Origin: an uncultured Alistipes sp.
Lineage (GTDB): Bacteria > Bacteroidota > Bacteroidia > Bacteroidales > Rikenellaceae
Length of the DNA: 7,417 nt
Direction: 5' to 3'
Assembly (NCBI GenBank): GCA_959604655.1
Contig: CAUHCL010000104.1
Location: forward strand, 1 to 7,417
Shown here: positions 6,152-7,417 of the stretch, in pieces
Position numbering within the stretch: the first letter of the stretch is position 1
Layout: each line of letters starts with the position of its first letter
The notes under the pieces: model-generated
Databases searched by the model: none
Told to the model about the DNA's origin: nothing
Seen by the model: only the letters and a program-made list of their open reading frames with translations
Program-made: the position numbers and the translations under genes

Positions 6152-7321
6152 TCAGAATTTGATGTTAAGATTGAAACCGAACACGGGGTGCGTGCCGTTT
6201 ACCTGCGAATACTGGTAGTCGAACATCGGTTGCAGGTCTACCGTGAGTTCGTCCGACACGTCGAAGTCCTTCAGATGGGCGTCCACATGCGCGTCTATCG
6301 CCTGAAATGCGTACACCGCAGCCGTGAGTATAATGCTCAGGTCGCGGTTGCGGCGGTATGCGTCGCGCAGGTTTTTCAGATACGTGGCCGAGTAGCGCCC
6401 CTTGAACTCGTCGTGCGACACGCCGTCGGGGTAGTTGCCCGGATTGGCGTCGAAATCGGCGCGCAGGGCATATGCCTTTTTGAAGCGTTGGAATCCGCGG
6501 TTGTTCCAGTCGATGACGTAGACCATCGATGCCATTCCGCCTATTACGATGGGTACTTTCCAATAGCTTTTGTTGTAGATCTGTCCCGCGCCCGGGCAGA
6601 TGATCGACAGCGTAGTGGCCTTTTTCACGCTCGACACCTCGTTGGTCGAGTAGTTCACGGCGGCGTCGCCGAGAAAATATATGTACGATGCGGCGGCCGT
6701 CACCCAGAATATCTGACGCTTGGTGTTGGTGCGTATCATGCGGCTCTGCAAGGCGTTCAACTCTTCGGTCCGCGACATGCTCTCGGCCGTCATGAGGTCG
6801 TATTGCCGTTTGAGCGGACGGTATTTGCTGCCTTCGTGTATCGCCAGTCCCAGCGACGCTCCGAGAGTGGAGTAGAGCACGGGCAGTTTCCAGTACTGCT
6901 TGTTGTATATCTGTCCGTACCCGGGCAGCACGGCCGATGTCCAGCATACCTTTGCCAGCGACGACGAGTCGCTGAAGAACGGTTGGCGGATCTTCTCGTT
7001 GCCCTCCTTGTCCAGGCGTATTTTGCGGTGCCGTTTTCCGTCGGTGCCGCTTACCACCTCGTCCGTCACCGCGCCGATTGCTGCCGCACGCGTGGCGGAG
7101 TCTGCGCCCGCCGCCTCGGCTATCGAATCCGCACGTTCTATGATTACGGAGTCGGCGACGTTGCGCGCGAGCGAGTCGGTCCTGACCGTCGCGGCGTCGT
7201 TTTTCTGCAATACGCCGCCCGAAACCACCTGCTTGTTGCCCCGCTTGAGCGTCTGCGCCGCCGACGGAACCGCCGCCGTAAGCAGCGACAGTACCGCTGC
7301 GGCCCGAAGCAGTTTTTTCAT
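6152..7321 (-). CDS. DUF5683 family envelope protein
   Basis: The 389-residue protein belongs to a Bacteroidota family of unknown function (DUF5683). A signal peptide is evident (MKKLLRAAAVLSLLTAAVPSAAQ, 1-23), followed by a low-complexity Ala/Asp/Ser-rich region (about 35-95). The core carries two similar segments, each with a PGxGQIYNKxYWK motif (133-145 and 243-255) followed by a hydrophobic stretch (146-161 and 256-270). This suggests an internal duplication and probable membrane association. Another hydrophobic stretch lies at about 328-340. The protein ends in FGFNLNIKF, whose terminal Phe resembles outer-membrane protein ends, but I would not call a barrel from that alone. The ATG at 7321 is chosen because it starts the signal peptide, although the frame stays open upstream to the window edge. 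It is the first visible gene of the operon with the lytic transglycosylase and mnmE. In related genomes I recall it near parB, which is not visible here. Function is unknown. Confidence 0.85.
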   Translation of the reverse strand: MKKLLRAAAVLSLLTAAVPSAAQTLKRGNKQVVSGGVLQKNDAATVRTDSLARNVADSVIIERADSIAEAAGADSATRAAAIGAVTDEVVSGTDGKRHRKIRLDKEGNEKIRQPFFSDSSSLAKVCWTSAVLPGYGQIYNKQYWKLPVLYSTLGASLGLAIHEGSKYRPLKRQYDLMTAESMSRTEELNALQSRMIRTNTKRQIFWVTAAASYIYFLGDAAVNYSTNEVSSVKKATTLSIICPGAGQIYNKSYWKVPIVIGGMASMVYVIDWNNRGFQRFKKAYALRADFDANPGNYPDGVSHDEFKGRYSATYLKNLRDAYRRNRDLSIILTAAVYAFQAIDAHVDAHLKDFDVSDELTVDLQPMFDYQYSQVNGTHPVFGFNLNIKF

Positions 7322-7353
7322 GACGTTCGGCAGTATCGATACCGATCCCCTCC

Positions 7354-7417
7354 GCTGTTCGCCGACGGCGGTCGGAGTGCGATAGCAGTCCGCCGCAGTG
7401 GGGCGGCGGCGAACTGC
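7354..7417. repeat. GC-rich inverted repeat upstream of the DUF5683 gene
   Basis: GTTCGCCG (7357-7364) and CGGCGAAC (7407-7414) are perfect 8-bp arms. They extend to 11 positions with one mismatch up to the window edge (7354-7364 with 7407-7417). A nested CGGCGG/CCGCCG pair lies at 7366-7371 and 7390-7395. No T-run follows on either strand within view. It may be a read-through structure, the end of the upstream gene, or a regulatory hairpin in the operon leader. High GC makes such repeats more likely by chance. Confidence 0.4.

Noticed and set aside
6165..6947. Second minus-strand frame inside the DUF5683 gene
   Set aside because: It is a shifted frame of the same gene with an Arg-rich low-complexity product, expected in GC-rich DNA.
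7322..7417. 3' end of a parB gene upstream of DUF5683
   Set aside because: Frames on the minus strand are open here, but none reads like a ParB C-terminus; the open frames reflect high GC.

Overview
The window looks like a piece of a Bacteroidales (Bacteroidota) chromosome carrying the end of an integrated mobile element. Bacteroidota is suggested by the DUF5683-family protein followed by a LysM lytic transglycosylase, an arrangement I recall from this phylum near parB, and by the style of the tyrosine recombinase. I cannot resolve the family. All supported genes are on the minus strand, so transcription runs from right to left.

Right part (about 3320-7417) is GC-rich host DNA. A compact operon reads DUF5683 envelope protein, then an MltD-like lytic transglycosylase, then mnmE (tRNA-modifying GTPase), with gaps of 2 and 4 nt. 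All three genes are full length. A GC-rich inverted repeat lies upstream of the operon at the window edge.

Left part (1 to about 3319) is visibly AT-richer and looks acquired. Moving left from the mnmE stop codon, it holds an att-like inverted repeat touching that stop, a good intrinsic terminator, two small palindrome or repeat signals, and an array of three 20-bp direct repeats. Next come a 486-residue protein with a Cys4 zinc motif and seven helix-turn-helix modules, a 372-residue tyrosine recombinase with its own terminator, a strong hairpin, and the start of a small membrane protein cut by the window edge.

The most interesting part is the pairing of the multi-HTH protein with the repeat array just upstream of its start. 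Six of the seven HTH modules form two three-module blocks (A-B-C and A'-B'-C') that align at exactly 190 residues offset without gaps. The DNA array has three 20-bp units, each with two TCTCA half-sites 10 bp (one helical turn) apart, so six half-sites in total. I infer that the recombinase, the multi-HTH protein and the array are the integration/excision control module of an element inserted at the 3' end of mnmE, the gene end also used by Salmonella genomic island 1. The second element end is not in this window, so the insertion site and element type remain inferred.
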